Both the position numbers and the translations under genes were made by a program. Positions 5,586-5,894 of a stretch of 5,894 nt of DNA are shown one piece after another. Under the pieces are notes generated by a model. The model was not told the origin of the DNA. It saw only the letters and a program-made list of their open reading frames with translations, and made no database searches. Numbering within the stretch: position 1 is the first letter of the stretch; each line of letters begins with the position of its first letter. Origin of the DNA: an uncultured Prevotella sp. (lineage in GTDB: Bacteria > Bacteroidota > Bacteroidia > Bacteroidales > Bacteroidaceae); assembly GCA_937916075.1 (NCBI GenBank), contig CALGHW010000022.1, positions 1 to 5,894 on the forward strand. The letters are read 5' to 3'.

Positions 5586-5894
5586 TTAGTATCCGAAAAT
5601 TTGCTCGGTCGACACCCTGCGTATCGGGGCAATCTTTTCCAGTGCCTTGATGTCGAGATTCTTCTCGTCGCCGAGTATCAGGTAGCGGTAAGGCTTGCGG
5701 GCCATCGTCTCCTTCTCAAACTTCACCACATCCTTGAGTGTGACAAAGGGCAGGGCCTGGTATACCTTCTCGCTGATAGAATAGTCGATGCCCAACTTCT
5801 GGTTGGCCAAATAACTGGTGATGATGTCAAACTTGGTGGTGCGGGCCGAGGCCAGCTTCTTCATCAGCGACTGCCGGGCCAGGTCGAAGGCTTT
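5586..5894 (-). CDS. M16 (insulinase-like) zinc peptidase, C-terminal end only (cut by right edge)
   Basis: The minus strand is open from the window edge to the TAA at 5588-5586, giving the last 102 residues of a longer protein. The segment ends with ILGDEKNLDIKALEKIAP and then RRVSTEQIFGY, which matches the C-terminal end of the large (about 900-residue) M16 peptidases common in Bacteroidota. The preceding part (YLANQKLGIDYSISEKVY, then FVTLKDVVKFEKE) matches the last helical stretch of that family's C-terminal half. The HxxEH zinc site lies in the N-terminal half, outside the window, so activity cannot be judged. An internal ATG at 5864 is not a start, because the coding frame continues upstream with family-like sequence (KAFDLARQSL). 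In the cell such enzymes degrade peptides, usually in the periplasm. The terminator just downstream argues against co-transcription with the lyase. Confidence 0.88.
   Translation of the reverse strand, partial: KAFDLARQSLMKKLASARTTKFDIITSYLANQKLGIDYSISEKVYQALPFVTLKDVVKFEKETMARKPYRYLILGDEKNLDIKALEKIAPIRRVSTEQIFGY

Noticed and set aside
5420..5632. A 70-codon minus-strand open frame between peptidase and lyase
   Set aside because: It runs through the terminator hairpin and overlaps the peptidase end in another frame. Its product is Arg/Pro-rich with no motif.

Overview
The window looks like a chromosomal piece of a Bacteroidota bacterium, most likely of the Prevotella type. Four things support this: a perfect Bacteroidota -7 promoter box (TAnnTTTG) and no Shine-Dalgarno sequence ahead of the main gene; a C-terminal tail of the type IX secretion (Por) kind; a Bacteroidota-style M16 peptidase C-terminus ending in STEQIFGY; and a plant cell-wall (pectin) enzyme of the sort found in polysaccharide-utilisation regions. 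By eye the DNA is GC-rich for this phylum. Genus and species cannot be fixed from this sequence.

All three genes lie on the minus strand, so transcription runs from right to left. At the right edge (5586-5894) are the last 102 residues of an M16 (insulinase-like) zinc peptidase. A strong 12-bp hairpin terminator (5506-5549) closes that unit. An upstream region with a clear -7 box (5372-5379) follows, and then one very large gene (5332-713, 1539 residues). It encodes an exported family 11 polysaccharide lyase (rhamnogalacturonan lyase). The catalytic half is followed by about 830 residues of autotransporter-type beta-strand (beta-helix) sequence in two modules of the same layout, and then by a sorting-tail-like C-terminus. 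After a 147-base gap with two hairpins comes the start of a third gene (565-1, cut by the left edge), an exported SGNH/SASA-type carbohydrate acetylesterase.

Functionally, the lyase should cut the rhamnose-galacturonate backbone of rhamnogalacturonan I outside the cytoplasm. The esterase next to it could remove acetyl groups that block such cutting; this pairing is inferred from position and family only. The M16 peptidase is separated by a terminator and is probably unrelated. No SusC/SusD pair, regulator, RNA gene, mobile element or CRISPR array is visible. The most unusual feature is the architecture of the large lyase: a glycan-cutting propeller fused to a duplicated autotransporter-like beta-helix with no outer-membrane barrel, ending instead in a type IX-like tail.
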